Shown here: one piece after another, positions 43,013 to 55,899 of the stretch
How positions within the stretch are numbered: the stretch's first letter is position 1
Layout: every line of letters starts with the position of its first letter
NCBI RefSeq assembly: GCF_021869535.1
Contig: NW_026262604.1
Location: forward strand, 54,584,247-54,648,246
Direction: 5' to 3'
From: Mytilus californianus
Lineage: Eukaryota; Mollusca; Bivalvia; Mytilida; Mytilidae
DNA length: 64,000 nt
Program-made: the position numbers and the translations under genes
The notes under the pieces: model-generated
Databases searched by the model: none
The model's input: only the letters and a program-made list of their open reading frames with translations
What the model was told of the DNA's origin: nothing

Positions 43013-43159
43013 CCGGATTTCGACAATTAATGTCTCTTCAGTGATGTTAGGAATTGAAGCAATATTTGGAAGGCCATATAATTTACCTCAATTTAGGATA
43101 GACTTGAATTTTGAGGAGTCAAAATAGAATGAACGGATCGTATAAACCCGAAGGCAAAT

Positions 43160-43445
43160 ATATATATATGAGGAAATGTTGTGATGCAAATGAGAGAAGT
43201 ATCCTCCAGAGTTAAAATGAAGTGGTTGTAAACTATTATTGGCCACCGTACGGTCTTCGACCATGAGAAAAACCCATACCGTACAGTCGGCTATAAAAGT
43301 CCCCGACATAAAAAATATGAAACAATTCAAACGAGAAAACTAACGGCCTTATTTATAACAAACCAATTTACGAAAAAAACATATATGACAACGACAACCA
43401 CTGTACTACAGGCTCCTGGCTTGGAACAGACACACAAAAAATTAA
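43160..43445 (-). mobile_element. Family A repeat, subfamily 2
   Basis: GAAAAACCCATACCGTACAG, TCGGCTATAAAAGTCCCCGA, GAAAACTAACGGCCTTATTT and CTACAGGCTCCTGGCTTGGA in order, minus strand. Confidence 0.8.
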
Positions 43446-43549
43446 TCGTTCATATAATATTCATATTTTGTAAGATGTGCGTTGACGCAACTTCACACAA
43501 TGACTTTATTTATATTCAGTAAAATTAGAAAACAGAATACAATATTCGC

Positions 43550-43700
43550 AATTAGAATAGAGAATGGAAACAGGTATTGTGTCAAAGAGACAGCAATCCG
43601 ATTATAGAGCTGAACACAGCCCACAGCCACCAACGTGTCTTCACACAGCGGGAAAATCTCGCACCTTGAGGCGGACTTCCGCTGGTTCCCTTAACAATAA
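43550..43700 (-). repeat. Family J copy
   Basis: TTAGAATAGAGAATGGAAAC, TGTGTCAAAGAGACAGCAAT, then a CCTTGAGGCGGACTTCCGCT stretch. Related fragments lie at 8605 and 23815. Confidence 0.6.
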
Positions 43701-43974
43701 TTTATACTAGTTCAGCGAAATGAACGCCACACTAAAGTCCGAAACATACAAATGAACAAATGAACACAAGACTAACTGTCGTAAATACCGCACACATGAC
43801 GTTCACTGTGTACCGCGATTTATGTAACGTCACGTCACCTTGACGTTTTACTATGGCTTTCAAATACATCTATCAAATAGTGAAGACGTCTTTCTTTCTT
43901 ATCAACCACTTTATGATACTAACAAAGGCTAGTTCATGACTTGGGACAGGCGCAACAATGTGACGCGGGGTATA

Positions 43975-44520
43975 AAAGTAAGGAGATGAGGTATGATTGC
44001 CAATGAGACAACTATCAACCAAAGTTCAAATAATGTAGATGTAAGCAATTATAGGCAACAGTTCGACCTTCAACAATGAGTAAAACTCATACTGGCTATA
44101 AAAGGACCCGACATGAAAAATATGAAATAATTCAATTGAGAAAACTAACGGCCTAATTTATAATAAAACAATTAACGAAAACCAAATATGATAGACTTGA
44201 ACCAACGACAACCACTGAACTACAGGCTCCTGACTTGGGACAGACACATAAAGAATGTGGCGGGGTTAAACATGTTTGTGAACGCTCAACTCTCCCCCTA
44301 ACATGGGACAGTAGTGTTACAGCACAACATAAAAACAAACCATAAAAATCAGTTGAAAAAGGCTTAACTCATCAGATCGTTACATACATCAGATACGTAC
44401 AGATCTGAGAGTACTCGCAGTTACTGACTTCTAGTTCAAAGCCAATAACAACTAATAAAAAAATCATGTATCTAAGACTAAAATATCAATCAGTACACAT
44501 CCAACATCCAATTGATTTAG
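43975..44520 (-). mobile_element. Family A repeat, subfamily 2, near full length
   Basis: Runs from tail AAGGAGATGAGGTATGATTG to head AGTACACATCCAACATCCAA. The whole order is mirrored at 49755-50345, including the outer part (GTACTCGCAGTT..., AAGACTAAAATATCAATCAG) that most copies lack. Confidence 0.85.
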
Positions 44521-45044
44521 TGTAAAGACGTCATTAATAGTCAGAAAAAAACATGACCTTGTCCAATGCCAAATAAAAGACTCGACAGATGGTGGTACCG
44601 TTAAAGTGCATATGTAACAAAACTATAAGTATGATTTTAATTTACTGATAACAAAATCAATATTCATACTAATAAAAATAATATTCAAAGATCTAATTGC
44701 AGTGTTGAATTGGTAACTTTTTAGAATAATTTTTTTAAAGGATTGATTTCCCGGATCGTATATAAATTTCCGGTCTCGTTAAACAACATAACCGTAAAAT
44801 TTAGAATGTGCTATTCCGTCTGAAATAAGTTTTTTTCAGGTACACCCAAACTTGCAAACCAAATCTTTGTATTCTAGATAACACATAAACCTACAGTCTT
44901 TACAAGTTTGATAAGTCTTAACTACAATATTATCAAAAATGTATGTTTTAAAACATATGAGGCACGGGATACCTGAAATTTACAACTATTAAAGATAGTC
45001 AGCATGCTTTTATCAGTGGCAAGATCGTGCGTTTTTTTTTTTAT

Positions 45045-45252
45045 TTATCTATAAAGATATAAACTATTTAAAAAACCTTGCAGTAAGAGATGAGTAATAC
45101 AGCAAAGAATATTGACGCAAAATATCCGAAGAATGAATATTGGAATTTCCTTAAAAGTATAAATTCTTCTCTGTCTGAACTCCGTGGTACACGATGTGTT
45201 CGATTCGAACGCGTCAACGTCCAGATTCATTTGTATCGGGGTTATACGGGGT
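45045..45252 (-). other. Inverted partner of the start-exon-like sequence at 41887
   Basis: The minus-strand frame from ATG at 45230 runs 61 codons (MNLDVDAF...). Upstream and first-codon sequence is the same as at 41887-41931 with about two mismatches. The two diverge sharply after codon 7. The predicted peptide has a hydrophobic middle (IFILRIFCVNILCCI) of unknown meaning. Confidence 0.35.
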
Positions 45253-45404
45253 GATTATAGGCGCCTTGGATAAAACTCATACTACGAGAACTCAGGTCAA
45301 ATCATATCATGCATTATGCAGATGTATTCAAACCAGCTATCTAAAGAAAAAGCATGAACCAATCATTTTATACTAAAAAATAGCATATCAATGGAACACA
45401 TATT

Positions 45405-45540
45405 ATGTCATTAGTTTTCTATGTTCTGTTTTGTGTACTGTTGTTTGTCTATTGGGGTTCTTCTTTATCTGTCATTTCGTTGTCAGTTTATCTTTGACTT
45501 ATGAGTGTGAATGTCCCATTGGTATCTTTCTCCTCTCCTT
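45405..45540 (+). repeat. Family B fragment
   Basis: TTTTCTATGTTCTGTTTTGT, CATTTCGTTGTCAGTTTATC, GAGTGTGAATGTCCCATTGG. Confidence 0.75.
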
Positions 45541-45544
45541 TATT

Positions 45545-47855
45545 ACTGGATCTAATTCCTTACATATTTCAATATGTTATTAGGTTTATCAGTACGAAAA
45601 CCATATACGATTGGAATTTTGTTATAAGAAAATATATACATTTAAGGTCATTGCACCAACATGAATTCCATAACTGTGTGTTTCTGCAATTTTAAAGTCG
45701 ATATGTAAAAGTGTGGACTTTAATACACATCCAGTAAGAAATATGAAAGCAGTTAACTTCACAAACTGAATAGGACATACCAATGTACATTCGCAAGTTG
45801 TAAACATGTAAAAACAATCTTAATAACGGATCCTCAAACTGATGAAAATCTTGCAATTTTCCATTCTTTTGTACCCTTTTGAATTTAATTATGAAATATG
45901 GAATGACGGCGGGAAAAATAGTTTGTAATTTGAACACGTGATTGAATAGTTTTGTATATACATAAATGGTCAAATGAGCACCGCCATGCAAATTCACTCA
46001 GTCAAAATACAAAAATTTGGAATAGGACAAGATCGGTAACAATTATAGACTGTTTCCCTGTCTTTTATCTGTTTGAATCTGACAGATATAACTGTCTGAG
46101 ATACCCGTATGATGCAAGGGAGAGGACCAGCCTATCAAAATTACAGATCAGACATGCAACCATTCTGGTATCTAAAGATAAAGATAAGTATCAGTAAATG
46201 TTTGTCACTTCCAATTTGAGAGATTGAGATATCCTCATTTTACCATTCACCAACATAAAATCTCAAATCAATGTTTACTTAACTTAACATTCTTTTAATT
46301 AATTAAATTCAATTCGAGATATCGTAAAACTAAAGTAATATCGATTGCATTCGGTCTTCCTCATAGTTCTGTTGGAGCAGTTTTTGTGTAAGGAGCACAT
46401 CCCTGTTATCGATTTCTTGACATAAGGACTGAGCTGAATCTTTCGAAACAAAATATGTATGTAAGCTCCGAACGCTTGTGCAATATTTAGAATATCGACT
46501 GTTTTTGGAATACATATTTACGTTCTGTTGTCAACAAGGACAATGTCATTCGCAATACGACTTCATTCGAAGTTCATCTTCGCTGTAATAAACTGGGCAA
46601 ATGAAAATGCAACTAGGGTTCTTAAAATAGTTGTAGAGATTAGATTAGATTCCTCTATTAGTTGAGACTCATTAATATACTATACCACTACTCATTAAAA
46701 TGGAGACACATATACATGTATTAAGAAAGAAAAGGTCTGTTTGGATACGAGGTTAACGGACCTACTGATCGTGAAGGATATTTTAAGCGAAAAAGGAGAG
46801 AGTTTGCTTTAAAAATCTGGTTAAATGAAAATGAGTAGGGCATTATTCTTTGAGTCCTTGGAGCGACAATTTAGAAAAAAACATTCAAAGGAGCGGAAAG
46901 TATCAAGTGGAAATACAAAGTTCATAACTCGAAGAGAAATTGACAACACTATGGCAAATCATGGAGGACAAAGAAAGGCAAACAAGTCACTAAAATGCTA
47001 CATTCAAAATTAACGACAGATCTATAACACTAAAAACTTAGGGTGACCTAAGATGCTACGGAAAGAAGATGCTAGAAAACGGGAAAATTCATAACTAAAT
47101 AAAAAAAGTTCGTATAGAAAAAAAAAGTTAATATTTATAATGAAATAATTCTTCTTCTGTAAATAAAAATTGTAAACGGAATAACTTTTAGTCTAATGGG
47201 ATGTCCATAGTTGTTTCAATAGGAAAATATCGGAACAAAATCTCCTTAACTGTTATCAAAGTAGAAAGGAAAAGAAAAACATACTGATTAAAATAGAACA
47301 AAATCCTGTAAACCCTGGAAATTTGGATAAAATTTATATGCACTTATTAGATGTGTAAAATTCAAAAATAGATGTCATATCTAAACAGTTTATTAATGAA
47401 TATGCGTCTGAGTCTATAAAATAATTCTAAAGATGTGATAACGATTCTCAGAGACTGATTGCTATCATTTGGCGTTGGGGCGATGACTTTCCGTTAATTT
47501 AAACTTGGTAGTAAATGAATTTAAAATCAATTGAGATTTAATACACGCCATGATGTTTGTCATTGTAAATATTTATCAATGATTACCGGTAATTGGTTTG
47601 CGAGAATAAATAAGCAATTGTCAAAGTAAATAAAACAAGAAGACAAATATATTCGATAATAAGTTGATCATTATTTATTAAAATCAGAGATACGTATGTT
47701 AAAATTTTTTTTAATGTTCCAAAAATGAAGTGTGACTACAGTTTCCCAAAAATATATTTATTAATGGCAAAGCCAATTCTTTTCTGTTTTTTGTATATGA
47801 AACCACCAAAATACCTCAGATAAAAAGCTAAGATATCAGGTGGACAACTTAATTA
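45545..47855. other. AT-rich intergenic DNA
   Basis: Short open frames only, including a lysine-rich 62-codon frame at 46825-47013 with no recognisable domain or splice support. No repeat family was identified. Confidence 0.4.
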
Positions 47856-47859
47856 TAAA

Positions 47860-47935
47860 AATAAGGATAAATGGTATTATTCCCAATGAGACAACTATCC
47901 GCCAGAGTTCAAATGACGAGGATAAAAGCATGTCT
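47860..47935 (-). repeat. Family A tail fragment
   Basis: AAATGGTATTATTCCCAATG, AGACAACTATCCGCCAGAGT. It forms the start of a spurious open frame running to 48164. Confidence 0.6.
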
Positions 47936-47939
47936 TGAC

Positions 47940-49550
47940 GAAGAATCAGTGCAAGTTTCCCGAACTTACATCAATTTGTTTGCAAGGAGTCGCGACTTTA
48001 CAGTGTTACGCAAACGACGACAGAGGTTTTACCTATGCGACACTACAGCTTTGCAATCAGGCTACAAAAAAATAAACAATCTGTATTTACAGGGAACTAA
48101 GAGGTTACCGTTGACAAAGGCCATTGGTAATTTGGCGAAAATAGGTCACCTTCATAACAAATAAGGCGAAACAAAAACGTTGTATTCAGAAGCCAAAAAA
48201 AGGGACACTTTAGTTCTTAAAATTAAAATTCGTATTAAACGTCCAGTCGAAGTTTGAAATACAGGTTTTAGTTTTGAAATACGAAAACTACTAAACATTT
48301 CAATAATATTTTTTAAAAGAAAAATTGTTTTCACATTAACATTTCGAAATAAGTCAGGAAACAGTTTCCAAAACAGCAAATGCAAGTGAAACATCCAGTG
48401 ATTGCTTTCTATTTTACTTGTTGTAAATATATCATTTGGAAAGGATTTACTTTAACATGAATTATACATAAAATTTAACAGTAAAAATTCGTGTCGTTTT
48501 TTTTTACATCTTCTATAAGGACAGACGTTAAATCATGCTTTTATCTAATTTACTGTCATTTTCTTTAATCATCTAAACCAAACAGTATATCAGGTTCACG
48601 TGTTGTATTTCTATTTTAGAGACTTTTTTGTTAAAAGTAATTTGTTAGACGTATCTTTAATGTATCCCCCTTTGAATATTAGAAGGATTGAAGCCTACGA
48701 CATTAGAATAAATATTTATCTGGTATTACATATCAAAATTTGAAATTAAACATGACCAGTATACATTTTTTTAATCCTATTTGATTTAAACTTACTAGAA
48801 CACACCCGCGGGTCCGTGATTGAATTAAAGTACCTACGCTTTTTATTTTGCTGTCTTGATTTTTAGTATTCGTATTGCCATCTGATAAAGTCATGCTGAT
48901 TATAAAGTGCAAAGTTTTCTCTGCTTTCAAAATCTTTCTGTTTGAAACCGTCCTGGCTTTCTTACTGCAACATACAGAGCTTAATTTGTTTATTTATGTA
49001 CGCTCTTTAGTTTGTTAGTATTTTATGATATTTCAGTGATTGCTGGTTCCCCCATTCAATGCAAGTATAGGTGTATGCCGCATGAGCATTGACCTTGGGG
49101 ACACAAAAATAAAAAATAATTTGCTTTCATTATATGTGCAAGATTTTTCTTTGATAGTCGACCCAGGACTTGTTAATTATTGGTAATATTAATTATGCGG
49201 AAAACAAAAGGGCCTGGAATGTTGTAATTTTCAATCAATACCATTGTCCTATATTAGTAATACATAAAGTTGATTTTTTTCGATTGGTCGTTTTTACTTC
49301 ATACCGACTAACACATTGGACCTCATTATGTTAGTAATACAGATATGAACTAGCATTCTACAGGCTTGTAGGGATGCAATTGTGAAAATTGTGTTTGTAT
49401 TCATTATCTGTTATGCTTGATGTTGACTAGTATCGAATTAAATTTATCTATGTATCTATCATTGAACAATGTTAAGTTTGCATGAGTAGGCCAGTTTTTA
49501 TGCTACTATAAATGATAGGATGAACTTTATCTTTTTATAGAATGGCTATA
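47940..49550. other. AT-rich intergenic DNA
   Basis: No supported gene or repeat. A frame open to 48164 has no domain I recognise. Confidence 0.35.
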
Positions 49551-49559
49551 AAAGACAGG

Positions 49560-49730
49560 CGAAATATACAAAGGGACATTCAAACTCATAAGTCAAACAC
49601 AAACTGACCATGCCTTAGCAAAAATCGAAAAACAACAGTACCCAAAACACAACATCGAAAACCTTAAACTGGGCAACACGAACCCCACCAAAAACCGGGG
49701 GATCTCAGGTGGTCCGGACTGTTAATGGCG
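49560..49730 (-). repeat. Family B copy
   Basis: AGGGACATTCAAACTCATAA, AACACAACATCGAAAACC, GCAACACGAACCCCACCAAA and GGGGGATCTCAGGTGGTCCG, the reverse of 25430-25590. Confidence 0.8.
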
Positions 49731-49754
49731 TCTTATCATTAAATTTATTACATG

Positions 49755-50345
49755 TTGGACATGTTGGATGTGTACTAATTGATATTATAGTCTTAGATAT
49801 ATGATTTTTCTTTATTTTCTTTGAAATAGCTGTTAGTAATCAAGAGTACTCTCAGATCTCTACCATGTGTTTTTTGTTGTGAGGGATGTACAAATATCCT
49901 AACACGTCCGGTGTGTGTTTTTGTTTGATGTTTTTTCTGCCTTGTGTCGATCTGATGAGTTAAACGTTTTTCAATCCATTTTTATAGTTTGTTCTTATGC
50001 TGTACTGTTACACAACTGTACACGTTTTATGTGGTTAGTGCCTTACAACATTTTTAACCACGCCACTTTCTTCATGTGCCTGTCCCAAGTCAGGAGCCTG
50101 TAGTTCTGTGATTGTTGTCATATTTGTTTTTGAAAATTGGTTTTTGTTATAAATTAGGCCATTAGTTTTCTCAATTCAATTGCTTCATATTTTTCATGTC
50201 GGGGCCTTTTATAGCCGACTATACGGTATGGGTTTTTCTTATTGTTGAAAGCCGTACGTTTGCCTATAATTGCTAACATCCACTTCATTTAAACTCATGT
50301 GGATAGTCTCATTGGCAGTCATACCACATCTCCATTTTTTATATA
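49755..50345 (+). mobile_element. Family A repeat, subfamily 2, near full length
   Basis: Mirror of 43975-44520: head GTTGGATGTGTACTAATTGA, then CAAGAGTACTCTCAGATCTC, GTCCCAAGTCAGGAGCCTGT, CGGGGCCTTTTATAGCCGAC, TAGTCTCATTGGCAGTCATA and tail CCACATCTCC with T/A-rich end. It directly follows family B, suggesting nested insertion. Confidence 0.85.
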
Positions 50346-50349
50346 AACA

Positions 50350-52025
50350 AATACACAAATAAACAAATACATATTTGCTAATTTCGCCTGGTAACAAAAG
50401 ACTGAAGCAAAGGCATGACTCACTGACCATGCATCGGATCAGTAATTATCGGTAGAAATGGAAACACTCTTAAAACTAGCTGGTAGTCTTGTCAAACAGA
50501 TACATGCACTTTTAAATAGTAAAGTGTATGTTTACCTATTTCGAAGATACACATAAATTATAAAGAGAAATTCTTCATTGTTTTGATTGAGAAAATGAAA
50601 GTAAAATTTCTATTTTAGCTTGATATCATAAAGTCATCTGTCTTCTACATGTTCTAAGATTATTATGGTTATGACGTCACAATTTTAACAGGAAATCAAT
50701 AGATCACCTAATAGTCGGTGACAATCTCCAATCTGAATTGGGGTTCAGAGAATGTCATTTTTAATACAGATGTAAACTTTGACGACGTGAGTGAGGATTT
50801 TGATAATGAAATTTTCAAGCATGAATGAAATGACTTTCAACAGATTGCTTCTATAATTAATACGAATATCAGTAAAAAAAATATGTTCCATAGAGGCCTA
50901 TCATAACATCATGTAGGTTAATATTTGGATAACAATTTTCTCTACTCACTCTTTCATTGTTACTTTTAATTTACCACACACATTAAACTAAGTCGGAACA
51001 GATGAAACAAAGAGTTTAAAGTGGGAACTTCGAAAGTAAAACTTTTTCATTATTTGCAACATTTGTTTTTGTTCTATACCGCATACTGTTTGGCGTAAAA
51101 TCTGATTTTAGTACGACAACCAAATTAATTTTGGTGAAATTCGTACCATTACACATTCAGCTTTGTCAATACTTTTTTTGATAAAACACTTAACGTTCAA
51201 CCAACACTGGGTTTTACAAATGCACGCACATGAATATCTTCTTTTTTTATGTTCCCAACAGATTCAAAGTCACATGAGCATGATTAGATTGACTGATATC
51301 TTTTTGCTTATCATAACATCAGCTACAACAGATATACGCATGCCCGGTGATGCAGCCTTAGCAGGAGACGCTTACCCTGTCGATGCACCTTTATTTGTCT
51401 CTTCTTGGTAGATTTTCGAGATTTCAACAAAGATAAACTACCGTTGCATTAATTCATCAGATTGTAAAGACCAAGGAATTTACTTAAGGCAATGAAGATG
51501 AAGATACTCATATCTTTGCATCACAACCAAACACGGCCTTGTATTGTGATACCCATGCTATATATAGAGGGTAATCCGTTTGGATTTGCAGGGAGCATAA
51601 ATATACCATCATTTCAAGCGGAAGTTTTTTTTTCTTCATCCGGGTCAATTCATTGCAGAATTTACCTCTTTGATTTATTATCAATTTGTTCTCGTCTTAG
51701 ATATGCATGAAATATTTGCCCCTGAATGCAAACAACCAACAATCAGTCAATAAAAACAAAACATGATTCCTTTTCTCTGCTTTACACGCGTCTGTTTTAA
51801 ATTTAGATTTTCTAAAAATGTGTTTGTAAACTTTCTATTTCTAGAATAATTTGTCCTTCTGCCATCATGACAAATATTTAATACAATTACTATCTGAAAT
51901 ACACAGTATGTACATACTTTAACGTAGTTTCAATAAAAAGAATACAAACTTTGCCCGCTGGTTTATGAAGAAAGGACTCAATTTTACCGAACCATTGGTT
52001 ATGCCGTTTTACATAAAATAAGAGT
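50350..52025. other. AT-rich intergenic DNA
   Basis: Open frames at 51163-51411 and 51492-51710 lack recognisable domains. Nothing is supported here. Confidence 0.35.
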
Positions 52026-52029
52026 AAAA

Positions 52030-52335
52030 GAGAGCGAAAGGTACAAAGGGATAATCAAACCAATAGGTCAAAGACGATCTCATTGGCAATCATACCACAT
52101 CTTACTTTTATATTGACAATGCCATGGTAAAAAAGAAAAGAATAAAAAAAACGACCTTAATACAAACAATAATATACAAATCACAACATAGAAAACTAAA
52201 GAGTGATATACACAAACACCAACAACAGCCAGAGTGATCTCAGGTACCAAGGAAGGATAATCAGATCCTGCTCCACATGTGGCACCAGCTTATATAAGTA
52301 CAAACCCGGTGATAAGTCTAATTCGGTAGGATATA
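52030..52335 (-). repeat. Family B copy carrying a nested family A tail
   Basis: Reverse family B (AAGGTACAAAGGGATAATCA ... AGAGTGATCTCAGGTACCAA ... CTGCTCCACATGTGGCACCA) is interrupted at 52075-52113 by GATCTCATTGGCAATCATAC with CACATCT, the plus-strand end of family A. Confidence 0.75.
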
Positions 52336-53034
52336 TTCGAGGAAAAGAGAATTAGATTGTAGTTACGACAACTGAAACATATTCGACGTTCGTAATCTGT
52401 GAAACAGATATTCCATGACTAACTCGTGAAGGCGTCCGTAAATTTCCATATGGGACAAAGAGGAAAAACAATCAAAAATAATGACCATCTTATTATTATT
52501 ATTGTATCATGCATATGAAATATATGCAATAAATAAAGGCAGGGATGTGTTTAGAAAATATTAGGAAATGTTCAAACACAATTGTTGTTCTATACACAAA
52601 GGATAAATATCCTTCCCGCATTAAGCCTAGGGAAGACACATATGTCTATCCCATAATAAAAGGGTTAACCTTTTACGTGGTATCTATTTAATACATTGTA
52701 CAGAGAGTTTCGGAAAACCTCTTCAAACTGCATTTTCAGAAGTCATATTTATTATTATGACGTTTTGCTGTTAATTTGTTTGAATTCTAAGGATCTTTAA
52801 AAGAATATATGCACTAATGATAATTGGTATTAAAGTATTTAACATGTAAACAGTTGGTTTTATTTTTAGTGTGTTCGGGATACATTTTTTTATCATATTC
52901 TAACAAGGGATACATTTGAACCTTAACGCAGACTGTTTGTATGTACGATACATAACCGATTGTTTCCACCTGATTCCTTTTTATTCAGTCGAACCCTATT
53001 TTGTACCTTTGTTTATTAATAAATGAATATCAGT

Positions 53035-53245
53035 AAAACGATTTTAAAAGTACAAAGGGGCAATCAGGAATATGAAGTCTTAAAGAAACAGACAAATCAA
53101 TCACGGTAAAAAAGAATATCGACGGATAGACAAAAAAAATACAAAGAGAACTAAAGATAGACAAATCCCATCGATATCCATTGGTTAACTCAGGTGTTCC
53201 GGAAGGTTCATCAGTAAAGTCAAACACTATCAGCATAAAAACTAA
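53035..53245 (-). repeat. Diverged family B copy
   Basis: AAAGTACAAAGGGGCAATCA, AACTCAGGTGTTCCGGAAGG. Heavily diverged. Confidence 0.55.
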
Positions 53246-53249
53246 TCAA

Positions 53250-54090
53250 AACAAATTCATTTAAAATAAGCATGAACCGCTTCACAAAACGCATATCTTG
53301 ATCGTAATACCTTTTGGTAAAAAAGCACAAAGTAAATTCAAAACCAAAACAAACAAAAAAACAAAGGGTATAAACACGACTGTTGGAAGTACATTTTGTT
53401 GAAGATTAGGATATAACGTTAATCGACAATGAATTTATTGTAATCATAATAGAAATTATTGTACATTTAGTACAATTATAGTACATGTAGTTTGTACAGA
53501 TGTCAAAATATATGTAATGTTACTGCCGAAAATACGTTAAACATCCGTAAACTTGAAGTACTTATAAACATAGTTATTATTATTATTAATTCTACTTTTG
53601 CCAGTACCAAATAGCCAAACGCATGCAAAAAATCATGACGCTTGTGTAACAGATCCTGCCTTCAAAACATTATATGAAAACAAAAATGATTGTCGAGCTC
53701 GGTGCTTGTGGAAATTTTAAATAATTCAGTAAAATTCACTTTTAAATATTAAAGCTTTTTATATGAAAGCTTTAAAATTCCCTTATGATCATAGATAAAA
53801 CTTCTCTTCTGTTCGATGCTTTCAGTTGCTCATTTTTGTGAATGTTTTATTATATAAAATAATTTCAAGAATGTTGTAAAATTCCTTTCAATTTTTGCAG
53901 GCATCTTATAAAATGCCTGAAAAAATTATTCGATATATAAAATTGCCTGAATCTTACAGGCATTTTAGAAAATGTGTATATTTAGAAAATGTCTTTAACA
54001 TATATAATAATAAAAAAAAAAATATTCATTGATGGCTTCAGTATTCCGTTGACCCTTGGTGATATTTACATCGAAAATCATAAGAACATA
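53250..54090. other. AT-rich intergenic DNA with small palindromes
   Basis: Contains CAGGCATCTTATAAAATGCCTG-type hairpins around 53898-53960 and repeated GTACA words near 53460-53500. No gene was found. Confidence 0.45.
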
Positions 54091-54094
54091 TTAT

Positions 54095-54255
54095 TCAAGT
54101 TGAGGTCTTTTATAGCCGACTATACGGTATAGATTTTTCTCATTGTTGAAGGTCGTACAGTTGCCTATAATAGCTTACATCCACTTTATTTGAACTTTGG
54201 TGGATAGTTGTCGCATTGGCAAGCATACATCATCTCCTTATTTTTATAGAGACTG
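54095..54255 (+). mobile_element. Family A repeat, subfamily 2 (3' part)
   Basis: GAGGTCTTTTATAGCCGACT, TACGGTATAGATTTTTCTCA, GTTGCCTATAATAGCTTACA, TAGTTGTCGCATTGGCAAGC and a T-rich end. Confidence 0.8.
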
Positions 54256-54639
54256 AAAATGAGCAGAACATTTTTTTTTATTTCAAGAGACTACAGAGAA
54301 CCATGCATTGAGTGAGGGTACATCGTTAAAGGGTTAACAAACAAAAATGTAACCAAAGAAAATTTTGACGACAAGACGCAAATTAAAATAACTAGATATT
54401 ATTCTATTATTTTAAACAATTTTTAGCCGTGTGTTATTCCGGTGCATTTGACTTGTTTATTATGCAGATTTTTTTTTTTAGGATCATAAGTAGTACTTTT
54501 AACAAATATACATATAAACCGTTAATTAACTTTTTAAGGTATTGGGGATATTTTCCTACAGACAAGATCCTGAGAAATGGAGGTAAGATAAGATATATAC
54601 AATTTAACACATAACAACTTGAAATTATTTTTAGAACAG

Positions 54640-55795
54640 GGAAGGAATGTCATTGATGGCTTTAAATGTGGATTTATTAGATGGGTTGAAACTATATGTA
54701 TGTATGACAATTTTAAAGTGGGTATGCAGTGGAATAAATGGCAATTATATTGAAAAATGATAACGGTCTAAAGGAAATAACAATAAAATTAGATGAAGAA
54801 TCTTGTAATCTAAAAAAATGTCAATTGGTTGATGAAACAACATTATAGGGATATCAAAAAAAGCAGTAAAGATAAATATATAAAAAACTTTAATTGGACA
54901 AATTAACCTGTCAAAAGTCTTGGTATTTACGTCGGTAATGATAGTTAGGAAGTCCAAATATTAAACATAGAAAAAGTGTTCGATTAAAAAGCTTGTAGAC
55001 AGAGGGTCAAAATGAAATTTAACATTGCTTGGAAAAAATTTCGATTGTAAAAGCTCTTCTGCAACCAATTTAACCTATGTTGCTACCAGTAGTATTATTA
55101 CTAAAGATGAGTTACACATCATGAACAAGATAATTTATGTTAGATTCATTTGGAATTAATGAAAAGATAGGATAAAGAGGTCAATATTAACTAAAACCTT
55201 TGCTGAAGGAGACTTAAAAAATATTGATTTGGAGTCTTATATAATGTCCATACATATGTAACATGGATGCGAAAAATAATACAAGCAGGAAAGGCTAACA
55301 GATCTGTGTTCTCTAAATTAAATCTCAATAAGTTTGGCAAACATTTACTAATTTTCAAGATAAATCAATGCACAATAAAACGACTTCAGGAAAAGAAACA
55401 ATAAACAATACACCACCTTTCTATCAAGAATTAATAAAATCATGGGTAAATTTCAATGATTCTGAAAGTAATCAAAAAGGAAATAATGTGGGACAATAGA
55501 TTTATAATATTTAAAAGAAAATGTCTGTACTTCTGTACAAATAGATTGAGAGTGATATTTCATTCATAAACGACATAATTGTTATTAGAGAGCATGTATT
55601 AGAAGAAATAATGAATTTAAATATAAGAATTATCTTAACTTAAAACATCCATGTCAAATCACTGGGTTGAGAAGCAAATATCTGATGGATCAATCAAAGC
55701 TATAGTCATTATGAACCGAAACAAAAATTAAACTTGGAATTAATGATGATATACTTGGTATTAATTCTAAAGATATTTATAAGATAGTTCTTAAT
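54640..55795 (+). pseudogene. L1/Tx1-like non-LTR retrotransposon, RT C-terminal half, decayed
   Basis: Frames with stops give GFKCGFIRWVETICM near 54655, KNFNWTNQPVKSLGIYV-like sequence near 54885-54930, IVKALLQPI near 55045, TKTFAEGDLKNIDLESYI near 55190-55240 and KETINNTPPFYQELIKSWVNFND near 55395-55460. This is the order of the thumb and post-RT region of L1/Tx1-type elements. The catalytic segment between 54700 and 54880 has been lost or scrambled. It is followed directly by a tRNA-like sequence. Confidence 0.7.
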
Positions 55796-55806
55796 CGAAA
55801 AAAAAA

Positions 55807-55875
55807 ACACCACACGGTTAGAGCGCGACCTTTAGATCCCGAGATTCACGGTTCAAATCCCGCTGGTATCATCCA
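55807..55875 (+). repeat. tRNA-like fragment (A- and B-box matches)
   Basis: GGTTAGAGCGCG (A-box region, 55815) and GGTTCAAATCCC (B box, 55849-55860) are spaced as in a tRNA and end ...GCTGGTATCATCCA. The stems do not pair well by eye (the T stem has mismatches) and the 5' acceptor strand is missing, so I do not call a functional tRNA. It could be a SINE head or the remains of a tRNA target of the adjacent LINE. Confidence 0.5.
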
Positions 55876-55899
55876 TGTTTTTTCACAATACTATCATTC

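Noticed and set aside
44153-44338. Minus-strand 61-codon frame with cysteines
   Set aside because: It is the antisense of family A subfamily 2, and is not conserved as a frame in the mirror copy at 49.9 kb.
46825-47013. Lysine-rich 62-codon open frame
   Set aside because: No domain, splice site, conserved copy or regulatory context supports it.
55807-55875. Functional tRNA gene
   Set aside because: The box motifs are good, but the 5' acceptor strand is missing and the stems mismatch. Kept only as a tRNA-like fragment.
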